Positions 34,910-43,002 of a DNA stretch of 64,000 bases are shown here, piece by piece. Under the pieces are notes generated by a model. The model was not told the DNA's origin. It saw nothing but the letters and a program-made list of their open reading frames with translations, and searched no databases. Within the stretch, counting starts at the first letter, position 1. The number at the start of each line of letters is the position of its first letter. This stretch comes from UBA9214 sp964443845 (GTDB lineage Bacteria; Pseudomonadota; Gammaproteobacteria; UBA9214), in NCBI GenBank assembly GCA_964443845.1, contig CAYUFA010000005.1:1-64000 (forward strand), written 5' to 3'. The translations under genes and the position numbers were made by a program.

Positions 34910-37186
34910 ATGGTCAAATCCTATGCCGAGTGGATCCTGCGCTGGCGCTACCCGGTCATCGTCCTCTGCCTGCTGCTGACGGCCCTGGCGGGCAGCGGAA
35001 TGCACCTGCTTACGATGAAGACCGATTACCGGGTGTTCTTCAGCAAGGACAATCCGCAGCTGCAGGCTTTCGAACAGCTGCAGAACACCTACAGCAAGAC
35101 GGACAACGTGCTGTTCGCCATTGCGCCCGGAGACGGCAAGGTGTTCACCCGCCAGACGCTCGCCACCCTGGTGTGGCTGACTAAACAATGCTGGCAGATG
35201 CCGTATTCGCTGCGCGTCGACTCCATCACCAATTTCCAGTACACCCGCGGCGAAGGCGATGATCTCATCGTCCAGGACCTGGTGCGCGATCCGGAACACC
35301 TCGACGCGGCGCAGCTGGAGAAGCTGCGCAGGATCGCGGTCCACGAGCCGTTGTTGCTGCACCGCCTGATCTCGCCGGATGCCGATGTGACCGGCGTCAA
35401 CGTCACCATCCAGCTGCCGGATCACGGCACGGGCCAGGAGATCGCACAGATCACCGCCTTTGCCCGCAAGCTGGCCGGGGAGGTCGAGGCGCGCGACCCG
35501 AACCTGGACGTGCATCTCACCGGCATGGTGATCATGAACAATACCTTCGAGGAGGTCATCGTAAAGGACCAGCGCACCCTGGTACCGGTCATGTTCGGCG
35601 TCGTGCTGCTGACCCTGGTGCTGATGCTGCGCTCCCTCACCGCCATGCTGGTGACGTTCCTGGTCATCGTCCTGAGCATCGTCGGCGCGATGGGGATCGC
35701 GGGCTGGCTCGGGATGGCCCTGACACCTCCCTCCGCCTCGTCGCCGCCGATCATCCTGACGCTGGCGGTGGCGGACTGTGTGCACATCTTCGCCACCATG
35801 CTGCACGCGATGGGCATGGGCAAGGGCCAGCGTGCCGCGGTGGTGGAGAGCATGCGCATCAACATGCAGCCGGTGTTTCTCACCTCGCTGACCACGGTGA
35901 TCGGCTTCCTGAGCATGAATTTCAGCGACGCCCCGCCGTTCCGCGACCTCGGCAACATCGTCGCCATCGGCGTGACCGTCGCCTACCTGCTGTCGGTCAC
36001 CCTGCTGCCGGCACTGGCTTCCCTGCTGCCGGTGCGGCAGCGGCACGAAGCGGCCGTGAAGACCCGCTACATGGACCGCTTCGCGGACCTGGTGGTGAAG
36101 TACCGCAATCCCGTGCTCTGGGGAATGACCATTGTCGTGCTCACCCTGATCGCCTTCATTCCGCGCAACGAGCTGAACGACGAGTACATCAAGTACTTCG
36201 ACACCAGCATCCCGTTCCGCAACGACACCGATTTTGCCACGACCCGCCTGACCGGCATCTACACCATCGAGTATTCACTCGGCAGCGGGGTGAGCGGGGG
36301 TGTCAACGATCCCGCCTTCCTGCACGACGTCGACCGCTTTGCCGAGTGGTACCGGAAGCAGCCGCACGTACTGCACGTCAACAGCATCACCGACATCATG
36401 CGCCGGCTGAACATGAACATGCACGGCGATGATCCTGCCATGTACCGGCTGCCGGACGACCGCGCGCTCGCGGCGCAGTACCTGCTGCTGTACGAGATGT
36501 CGCTGCCATACGGGCTGGACCTCAACAACCAGATCGATATCAGCAAGTCGGCGACGCGGCTGATCGTGTCCCTGGAGAACGTTTCCAGCAACGAGCTGCT
36601 GGGGATCGAGAAGCGCGCGCAGCAGTGGCTGAAGGAGCATGCCCCGCACATGCGCTCGGGCGGGGCCAGCTCGGCGATCATGTTCGCCTATATCGGCCAG
36701 CGCAATATCCGCAGCATGCTGACCAGTACCACCGTCGCGCTGGTGCTGATCTCGATCGTGCTGGTGGCCGCCCTGCGCTCCTTCAAGATCGGCATGATCA
36801 GCCTGGTGCCGAACCTCGTGCCCGCGGCCATGGGCTTCGGCCTGTGGGGGCTGCTGTCCGGCCAGGTCGGACTCGGCCTGTCGGTCGTCGCGGGCATGAC
36901 CCTGGGTATCGTGGTCGACGACACCGTGCACTTCCTGAGCAAGTACCTGCGCGCGCGCCGCGAGCAGGGCCTCGACCCGCAGAGCGCGGTGCGTTATGCC
37001 TTCCACACGGTGGGTAGCGCCATGCTGGTGACCTCGCTGGTGCTGATCGCGGGCTTCCTGGTCCTTACACATTCCGGGTTCAAGGTGAATGCCGACATGG
37101 GCCTGCTGACGGCAATCACCATCGCCTTTGCGCTGGTGGCGGATTTCCTGCTGCTGCCGACGCTGCTGATGAAGCTCGACCGCTAG
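34910..37186 (+). CDS. RND superfamily (MMPL/COG1033) exporter
   Basis: A 758-aa inner-membrane protein built of two similar halves, each with one N-terminal helix, a periplasmic loop and a five-helix bundle. First-half helices lie at about 12-33 and 225-380, second-half ones at about 405-425 and 615-755. Aspartates in LAVADCVHIFA and GIVVDDTVHFLSKYL mark the proton-relay positions. Members of this group move hydrophobic molecules such as lipids, hopanoids or siderophores; the cargo here is unknown. The ATG has AAGGAGC eight bases upstream, which decides against longer in-frame starts. No partner membrane-fusion protein is adjacent. Confidence 0.88.
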   Translation: MVKSYAEWILRWRYPVIVLCLLLTALAGSGMHLLTMKTDYRVFFSKDNPQLQAFEQLQNTYSKTDNVLFAIAPGDGKVFTRQTLATLVWLTKQCWQMPYSLRVDSITNFQYTRGEGDDLIVQDLVRDPEHLDAAQLEKLRRIAVHEPLLLHRLISPDADVTGVNVTIQLPDHGTGQEIAQITAFARKLAGEVEARDPNLDVHLTGMVIMNNTFEEVIVKDQRTLVPVMFGVVLLTLVLMLRSLTAMLVTFLVIVLSIVGAMGIAGWLGMALTPPSASSPPIILTLAVADCVHIFATMLHAMGMGKGQRAAVVESMRINMQPVFLTSLTTVIGFLSMNFSDAPPFRDLGNIVAIGVTVAYLLSVTLLPALASLLPVRQRHEAAVKTRYMDRFADLVVKYRNPVLWGMTIVVLTLIAFIPRNELNDEYIKYFDTSIPFRNDTDFATTRLTGIYTIEYSLGSGVSGGVNDPAFLHDVDRFAEWYRKQPHVLHVNSITDIMRRLNMNMHGDDPAMYRLPDDRALAAQYLLLYEMSLPYGLDLNNQIDISKSATRLIVSLENVSSNELLGIEKRAQQWLKEHAPHMRSGGASSAIMFAYIGQRNIRSMLTSTTVALVLISIVLVAALRSFKIGMISLVPNLVPAAMGFGLWGLLSGQVGLGLSVVAGMTLGIVVDDTVHFLSKYLRARREQGLDPQSAVRYAFHTVGSAMLVTSLVLIAGFLVLTHSGFKVNADMGLLTAITIAFALVADFLLLPTLLMKLDR

Positions 37187-37217
37187 AACCTCTGCACCGG
37201 CCGCTCTGCCCGCGCGG

Positions 37218-37742
37218 CTAGCGGATCTCCTCGATCGAGTATTTCTTCTCCGGCACGACCGGGGTGATCAGGGCATAGCCCTGCAGCTGCCAGTGGGCCA
37301 GTTCGGTGATGGCGGAGGGCACCACTTCAACGAAATCCTGGAAATCGGTGGTGGTATAGCCGTAGTCCCGGGCAGCCAGTCCGCACACCTTGAACTGCAC
37401 GCCGAGGGAGTCGTAGTAACGCATGCGCTGCACCGCGTCCCGGTACCTGGCCTCGTTCCTGCGGGCCAGGGTCACGATCTCGGTGCCGTGCACGACCACC
37501 TTGATGTCCAGCATTTCCGGGGCATAGCCATAGGGATCGTCCAGCAACGGGTTGATGAGTGCGCGGATCCAGTACAGCGCGCCGTTGATCTTCGCCGGGT
37601 CGTCCAGATAGAAATCAAACACCACCTGTTGTGGCGTGTAGGGTGTCTGCACCGCGTGGGAACCCGTCGGCGAACCGGCAGTGGCCGTACCCGGCAGCAA
37701 CAGGACCGGCAGAACCAGCAGACACACCCGTAACCACACCAT
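37218..37742 (-). CDS. Exported DsrE-like protein
   Basis: A 174-aa protein with a signal peptide (about 1-22, ending TATAG). The remainder (KINGALYWIRALINPLL, VVVHGTEIVTLAR, GVQFKVCGLAARDYG) resembles periplasmic DsrE/DsrF-fold proteins, with one conserved cysteine at 120. DsrE-fold proteins often handle sulfur; exported forms have no settled function, and no sulfur gene is adjacent. The ATG at 37742 is preceded by GGGAGGG. It converges with the RND gene with a 31-bp gap. Confidence 0.75.
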   Translation of the reverse strand: MVWLRVCLLVLPVLLLPGTATAGSPTGSHAVQTPYTPQQVVFDFYLDDPAKINGALYWIRALINPLLDDPYGYAPEMLDIKVVVHGTEIVTLARRNEARYRDAVQRMRYYDSLGVQFKVCGLAARDYGYTTTDFQDFVEVVPSAITELAHWQLQGYALITPVVPEKKYSIEEIR

Positions 37743-38064
37743 CGCGTTTCCCTCCCACTGCCGATGACACGCACCAGTATAGCGGACCCGGAGCCGGTGG
37801 CGGAGCCGCCCCGCGGGTGGCCATCCGGCAGCTGCCGAGGCACCCCCCCCGGATGCTGCACGCAGGCGCCGGACGCGAGGTTGTCCGTGGCGGCGCCCTG
37901 TTAAGACAGCGCTAAGGTTGCCTGCGGATACTGCCAGTGGACCAGCACGAGACTGGCTGCATGCACAGCGCGCAAGCCTGCACCACGTTTGCCGGCGGGG
38001 GCAGGGGCGCTGCTGGCCCCGGTCCGTTCCGACGCCGGCCTGCAGGCCGCAGGGAGGTGACGTT
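37743..38064. other. Intergenic region before the diiron oxidase remnant
   Basis: 322 bp without a supportable gene. On the minus strand TATACT (37781-37776) could be the -10 of the DsrE-like gene. At the right end AGGGAGGTGA (38051-38060) is the Shine-Dalgarno of the next gene. The rest is GC-rich with no clear signal. Confidence 0.5.
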
Positions 38065-38707
38065 TTGGCTGAATTCTTTACCATGCTGCAGGCGGGCACC
38101 CGTAGCGCGCGTGAAGAATTCCTCGCGATTCCACAGCTCCGGCGCGGTATCCGCGGGGAAATCTCGCTGGCGACCTATGTTGCCTTCCTGGTACAGGCCT
38201 ACCACCCTGTCCGCCATACCGTGCCGCTGCTGATGGCCTGCGGCAGCCGCATGGACACCCATCAGGAATGGCTGCGCGAGGCGCTCGCTCGGTATATCCA
38301 CGAGGAACGCGGGCACCAGGAGTGGATCCTGCACGATATCCGTGTCTGTGGCACCGACCCGCCACGGAATACCGCAGCCGGCTACCGAAGTCATGGTGGC
38401 CTACGTCCGGGATACGGTGCAGCGCGGCAACCCGGTTGGCCTGTTCGGCATGATCTACGTGCTCGAGAGCACCAGTGTGCAACTGGCCATGCAGGCGGCG
38501 GGCGCCATCCGCGCGGCCCTCAGCCTGCCGTACAAGGCCTTCAGTTACCTGTCCTCGCACGGATCACCGGATATCGATCACGTGGATTTCTTCCGTTCGC
38601 TGATGAACCGCATCGGCGGCCGGGGCGATCGCCAGGCCAGTGCGCACATGGCCAACATGATGTACCGGCTGTACGGTGACGTATTCCGCCATCTTCCACT
38701 GGACTGA
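38065..38707 (+). pseudogene. Heme-oxygenase-like diiron oxidase (iron-containing redox enzyme), frameshifted
   Basis: Two overlapping frames together encode one ~213-aa TenA/heme-oxygenase-fold protein. Frame 1 runs from TTG 38065 (seven bases after a strong GGAGG) through AYHPVRHTVPLL and the E-x2-H ligand pair in HEERGHQEW (Glu 38305, His 38314). It then loses homology near 38360. Frame 2 (+1) resumes at about PATEVMVAYVRD, with the bridging Glu in YVLESTSVQ (38465) and the H-x3-D-x2-H ligands in SHGSPDIDHVDFF (38558-38581). The ligand set is that of diiron oxidases such as UndA or CADD. One net extra base around 38350-38390 breaks the gene; a sequencing error is possible. Confidence 0.78.
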
Positions 38708-38735
38708 TACGGGAAATGATTGTCAGGACCTGCAG

Positions 38736-39086
38736 ATCGCCGACACCGGCTGTATCCTGTTGTACTTCGGGTCGAGCTTCGGCGGCAGCGGGTTCAGCTG
38801 CGTCGCGCCACGGGCCGTGCGCGGCGCGATCCATTCGCAACAGGGGTATGAGGTGGTCCGGACCGTCGGGATGAACCTGGAGGAACCGGGCGTGGTGGCG
38901 GGGCATATCCTGCAGGCGATGCGACGCCGGCGCGAAGAATGCTATATTGGCTTCCCCGAGTCGCTGTTCGTTCGCATCGATGCGTTGCTGTCCGGACCGG
39001 TGGATCGCGCCGTGCGGGGACAGTCCCGGGTGACAGCAATATGCCACGGCCGCCGGCAAGTTGACCGGCGCGCAGACACTCGCTGA
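38736..39086 (+). pseudogene. Short-chain dehydrogenase remnant with internal deletion
   Basis: The open frame encodes LLYFGSSFGGSGFS, resembling the SDR strand VNVGSxFGSIGFP, which jumps directly to VAPRAVRGAIHS and the C-terminal segment YIGFPESLFVRIDALL. That tail is typical of an SDR subgroup. The region that should hold the Tyr-x3-Lys catalytic motif (about 40 codons) and the whole nucleotide-binding N-terminus are missing. It follows the diiron oxidase remnant by 28 bp; I recall the two families as frequent operon partners. Not functional as an SDR. Confidence 0.7.
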
Positions 39087-39099
39087 CCGGGCCCGGATC

Positions 39100-39759
39100 A
39101 TGCACATACTGCTCGTGGAAGACGACCTGTTGCTGGCCGACGGGCTGCAGAACGCGCTGCGCCGGGCCGGCTTTGCGGTCAACTACGTCACCAGCGGGCA
39201 CCTCGCGCTGCAGGCCTGCCGGTTCGACGTGCCGGACATCGTGATCCTGGACCTCGGTCTGCCGGACATGGACGGACTGGACGTGCTCCGCCAGCTGCAC
39301 CGCGCCGCGGGCCGGCCACTGGTGCTGGTACTGACGGCACGCGACACCACCGACGACAAGGTTACCGGTCTGGACCTTGGTGCCGATGACTACATGGCGA
39401 AACCGTTCGAGATGCCGGAACTGCTGGCCCGGCTGCGTGCCCTGGAGCGCAGGATCAGCAGCGCGCAGAGCAGCGAGCTCGTCGTCGGCGCCGTGCGGCT
39501 GGACATGAACACGCACGAGGTCAGCGTGGATGGCCGCCCGGTCGATCTGCCGCGGCGGGAATTCATGCTGCTCAAGACGCTGATGGAAAATCCCGGCCGC
39601 ATCCAGTCCCGGCAGAGCCTGGAGGCCAGGCTGTACAGCTGGGGAGAGGAAATCAGCAGCAATTCGATCGAGGTGCATATTCACCACCTGCGTCGCAAGA
39701 TCTCCGCCGACTTCATCAGGACCATCCGCGGTGTCGGCTATACGGTCCGCAAACCGTGA
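39100..39759 (+). CDS. OmpR-family response regulator (QseB/PmrA-like)
   Basis: A 219-aa regulator. The receiver domain has the acidic pair Asp8/Asp9, phospho-acceptor Asp51 (LDLGLPD) and the conserved Lys of AKPF near 101. The C-terminal winged helix ends RTIRGVGYTVRKP. The ATG at 39100 gives MHILLVEDD; upstream in-frame codons are not conserved. Its stop overlaps the kinase GTG start by 4 bp. The downstream iron genes are the obvious candidates for its targets. Confidence 0.93.
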   Translation: MHILLVEDDLLLADGLQNALRRAGFAVNYVTSGHLALQACRFDVPDIVILDLGLPDMDGLDVLRQLHRAAGRPLVLVLTARDTTDDKVTGLDLGADDYMAKPFEMPELLARLRALERRISSAQSSELVVGAVRLDMNTHEVSVDGRPVDLPRREFMLLKTLMENPGRIQSRQSLEARLYSWGEEISSNSIEVHIHHLRRKISADFIRTIRGVGYTVRKP

Positions 39760-41069
39760 ACTCGATCCGGATCTTCCTGGTCGTCGTGCTGCTGGCAACG
39801 ATCACTCTGATCGTGTTCGTGTCCGCACTGCACGGATACCGCGCCAGTATGCAACAGGCCCAGCAGCTCTTTGACCTGAAACTCGCGGATGCAGCCCACC
39901 TGCTGGACGATGCCGGTCACGACTACCCGGGTGGCGTGGAACCGTCCACGCACCAGTTCGGGTTCCAGGTCTGGGAGAATGGCGTGCTGCAGCAGCGTTC
40001 CGCCAATGTACCCGACACCCCGCTCAGTCCTTTCCGGACCGGCTACGAATACAGCAATTTCGACAGGTACCGCTGGCGCACCTACGCCTGGAAGGTGCCG
40101 GGACGGGAACGCTGGATCATGACCACCGAGCGCGAGGACCGGCGCCTGGCACTGGGCGAGGGCATCATCCTCAAATCCGTCCTGCCGGTGGTCGTCAGCC
40201 TGCCCGTGACCGGGCTGCTGACCTGGCTGATCGTCGGCTATGGACTGTCACCCCTGCGCCAGCTCGCCCGGCGCCTGCACAACAAGCGTGCATCCGACCT
40301 CGGCGCGTTGCCGCTCGAGCGGCAACCGCGAGAACTGCGCCGGCTGATCCACTCGATCAATGACCTGCTGCGGCGGCTGGAGGCCTCGTTCGAACGCGAG
40401 AAGCGCTTTGCGTCCGATGCCGCGCACGAACTGCGCACCCCGATCAGCGTGCTGAAGGTGCACCTGCACAACCTGGCACAGGACCTGCCGCCGGATCACC
40501 ACGACCTGCAGATGCTCACGCAGGCCACGGAACGGATGGGCAAGGTGGTCGAACAGGTGCTGGCGCTGAACCGCATCACGCCGGGCCAGTACCAGGCGCG
40601 CTTCCACCGCTTCGACCTGCATGAGCTGGTGCAGCAGTGCATCGCCGATCATTACTCGCTGTTCGATACCCGCAACCAGGTGGTCGCGCTGGAAGGCGGT
40701 CCGGCCGTGCTGGATGGCGACAGTTTTGCCCTGCTGACACTGACGCACAACCTGCTGGAAAATGCCAGCAAGTACACCCCGGAGGGTGGCGACATCCAGG
40801 TGCGGGTGGAATGCGATGACAGCGCTGTGCAGCTGGTCGTGGAGGACTCGGGCCCGGGAATCCCCGAGCAACAGCAGCAGCGTATCTTCGACCGCTTCTA
40901 CCGGCTGGGCGGCGATCAGCATGATTCCGGCGTGCTGGGATGCGGGCTGGGCCTGTCGATCGTGCGCCAGATCGCCGCACTGCACCAGGCCAGCGTGACG
41001 CTGGCGCGCTCCGGGTTTCCCACGGGATTGCGCGTGACGGTCCGCTTTCCGCAGCAGCGCCAGGCCTGA
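39756..41069 (+). CDS. Sensor histidine kinase (QseC/PmrB-like)
   Basis: A 437-aa membrane kinase. Helices at about 5-25 and 139-162 flank a periplasmic sensor domain of about 110 residues. A HAMP-like linker follows, then the H-box FASDAAHELRTPIS with His224, N-box HNLLENASKYTP near 330, and the G-boxes DSGPGIP and LGLSIV. The GTG start is coupled to the regulator stop. The periplasmic domain lacks an obvious acidic EXXE iron-sensing motif, so its signal is unknown. Confidence 0.92.
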   Translation: MNSIRIFLVVVLLATITLIVFVSALHGYRASMQQAQQLFDLKLADAAHLLDDAGHDYPGGVEPSTHQFGFQVWENGVLQQRSANVPDTPLSPFRTGYEYSNFDRYRWRTYAWKVPGRERWIMTTEREDRRLALGEGIILKSVLPVVVSLPVTGLLTWLIVGYGLSPLRQLARRLHNKRASDLGALPLERQPRELRRLIHSINDLLRRLEASFEREKRFASDAAHELRTPISVLKVHLHNLAQDLPPDHHDLQMLTQATERMGKVVEQVLALNRITPGQYQARFHRFDLHELVQQCIADHYSLFDTRNQVVALEGGPAVLDGDSFALLTLTHNLLENASKYTPEGGDIQVRVECDDSAVQLVVEDSGPGIPEQQQQRIFDRFYRLGGDQHDSGVLGCGLGLSIVRQIAALHQASVTLARSGFPTGLRVTVRFPQQRQA

Positions 41070-41094
41070 TCATGCAGCCACAGGAGAGAGTGCC

Positions 41095-41439
41095 ATGAAG
41101 CCGCGCAACCTGTGCCTGCTGCGTGCCCTGTTGCCCGTGCTTGGCTGCCTGGCCGCTGCACCGGTGCTGGCGGACAGACCGGTGGTCCGGCTCGATATCC
41201 GCAATCACCTGTTCTGGCCGGCGGAGATCAGTGTCCCGGCCAATACGCGCATCCGGCTGGAGGTCACCAACCACGACCCGACACCGGAGGAATTCGAGAG
41301 TTACGAACTCAATCGCGAAAAGGTCATCATGGGCAACCATCCCGGCATCCTCTTCATCGGACCGCTGGCGCCCGGCGAGTACCCGTTTTTCGGTGAATTC
41401 CACCCCAAGAGCGCACAGGGCAGGGTGATCGCCAGATGA
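41095..41439 (+). CDS. Periplasmic cupredoxin-like protein (iron uptake)
   Basis: A 114-aa protein with a signal peptide (about 1-26). The mature domain has the EfeO-N/cupredoxin pattern: DIRNHLFWPAEISVPANT, EEFESYELNREKVI and LAPGEYPFFGEFHP. Related small cupredoxins accompany FTR1 permeases and are thought to bind or oxidise iron or hand it over. It begins 25 bp after the kinase gene and 10 bp before FTR1. Confidence 0.85.
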   Translation: MKPRNLCLLRALLPVLGCLAAAPVLADRPVVRLDIRNHLFWPAEISVPANTRIRLEVTNHDPTPEEFESYELNREKVIMGNHPGILFIGPLAPGEYPFFGEFHPKSAQGRVIAR

Positions 41440-41449
41440 GGCCCGCTGC

Positions 41450-42244
41450 ATGCTGCTGACCGCCGTGATCATCGTGCTGCGCGAGGTGCTGGAGGCCGCG
41501 CTCCTGATCAGCATCCTGGCGGCGCTGTCCGGTGCGCTGGGCATCCGCCGCTACTGGATCGGCGGGGCACTGGCCGCCGGCCTGGCCGGCGCGATCGTGA
41601 TTGCCGGCTCCCTCGACACCATCACGGCGTGGCTGGACGGTGCCGGGCAGGAGGTGCTCAATGCCGCCATGCAGGCGCTGATCTACCTGCTGCTGGGCAT
41701 GTTCATCTGCCTGCTGATCCTGCGCGGCCGCGCGCGCACGCAGAGCGGGATCGGCATGAAGCTCATCATGACCGCCGCCGTGGGTCTGGCGACCGCGCGC
41801 GAAGGCAGCGAGATACTGATCTATGCGTCCGGGTTTGTGATGAATCTGCCGCAGCTGATGAGCGTGCTGATCGGTACGAGCATCGGTGCCGGCATCGGCA
41901 TCAGCGCGGGAGCGCTGCTGTACTACCTGCTGGTGTCCCTGAACGATCGCTGGTCACGCCGGGTCGGGGCCGGGCTGCTCGTCCTGGTCGCCGCCGGGCT
42001 GCTTTCGCAGGCGACCCTGTTGCTCACCCAGGCCGACTGGCTGCCGGCCGGCCTGCCGCTCTGGGACAGTTCCGCGCTGATCGCGGAGCGCTCTGTCACC
42101 GGGCAGTTGCTGTATGCCATGATCGGCTACGAGGCCACGCCGGATGCCTTCCAGGCGGCCGGTTATTTCGGGGGAGGAATCCTGTTGCTGTGCGCAGCCC
42201 TGATTGCCGTCCGCTACCGCCGGCGCGCCGGGGATCACCCGTGA
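41450..42244 (+). CDS. FTR1-family iron permease
   Basis: A 264-aa inner-membrane protein with seven predicted helices. Both iron-transport motifs of the FTR1/EfeU family are present: REVLE at 11-15 and REGSE at 117-121. It should import Fe(III), or Fe(II) after oxidation, from the periplasm. Its stop overlaps the GTG of the next gene (GTGA), so the permease and an outer-membrane protein are coupled. Confidence 0.93.
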   Translation: MLLTAVIIVLREVLEAALLISILAALSGALGIRRYWIGGALAAGLAGAIVIAGSLDTITAWLDGAGQEVLNAAMQALIYLLLGMFICLLILRGRARTQSGIGMKLIMTAAVGLATAREGSEILIYASGFVMNLPQLMSVLIGTSIGAGIGISAGALLYYLLVSLNDRWSRRVGAGLLVLVAAGLLSQATLLLTQADWLPAGLPLWDSSALIAERSVTGQLLYAMIGYEATPDAFQAAGYFGGGILLLCAALIAVRYRRRAGDHP

Positions 42245-42972
42245 CCGGGTGCGCCCGCCGTCTGCTCCGTCCGGTGCCGCTGGCCGGCTGTCTGTGCTGC
42301 CTCGCTGCCGGGACGGTACACGCCGACGGCTCCGGTATCGACAAGGTCTACCATCCCTATGTGCGGGCCATGGAACGGGAGGTCGAATTGCGCGCCTCGC
42401 TCGAGGACGGCAACAACGCCGTGTCCAGCGACCGCCAGACCTGGCGGCTGGGCTACGGACAGGCACTGGGCGAGCACTGGTTTGGCGAGCTGTACCTCAG
42501 CGCCGAGCGCAATGCCCGCCAGGGCCTGGCGCTCAGCAAGTACGAGGCGGAAGCGCTCTGGCAGATCACCGAGCAGGGGGAGTATCCGGTCGACGCGGGA
42601 TTGCTGCTCGATGTCGAGAGAAGCCGGGACGTCGACGTCACGGAAGTATCGGGCACGCTGTTGCTGGAACGGGACTGGGGGCGGTGGTCCGGCACGGCGA
42701 ATGCACGTTTCATCTACGAATACGGCAGCAACATCGACAACGAACCCGAGCCTGCCATCGCGCTGCAGTTGCGCTTCCGCTACCGGATGGCATTCGAGCC
42801 GGCCGTGGAGTACTACAATGCCCAGGGCATCGTCGGCGTGGGGCCGGTGATGCTGGGCGATCTGCGCCTGGGCGCAGGCAGCCGCCTGCACTGGGAGGCC
42901 GGCGTGATCGAGGGGATCGGCAAGCAGACACCCAACAGCACGGTACGCCTGCTGCTGGAATACGAGTTCTAG
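42241..42972 (+). CDS. Outer-membrane beta-barrel protein of the iron operon
   Basis: A 243-aa protein with a signal peptide (about 1-29) and alternating hydrophobic/polar strands throughout, ending in YEF, an aromatic C-terminal residue typical of BAM-assembled barrels. No plug domain or TonB box is seen, so it is not a TonB receptor. It could be a small porin letting iron reach the cupredoxin, or a structural barrel. The GTG start overlaps FTR1 by 4 bp. I do not recognise a named family. Confidence 0.72.
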   Translation: MTGCARRLLRPVPLAGCLCCLAAGTVHADGSGIDKVYHPYVRAMEREVELRASLEDGNNAVSSDRQTWRLGYGQALGEHWFGELYLSAERNARQGLALSKYEAEALWQITEQGEYPVDAGLLLDVERSRDVDVTEVSGTLLLERDWGRWSGTANARFIYEYGSNIDNEPEPAIALQLRFRYRMAFEPAVEYYNAQGIVGVGPVMLGDLRLGAGSRLHWEAGVIEGIGKQTPNSTVRLLLEYEF

Positions 42973-43002
42973 CCGGCCGGCGGCGTGGCCCCGCGCGGGG
43001 TG

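Noticed and set aside
37800..38064. Plus-strand frames before the diiron oxidase gene as its N-terminus
   Set aside because: Sequence before TTG 38065 is unlike the family, and a strong Shine-Dalgarno lies just before that TTG.
42989..43000. CCCCGCGCGGGG palindrome as a bidirectional terminator
   Set aside because: The arms leave no workable loop and there is no T-tract on either strand.
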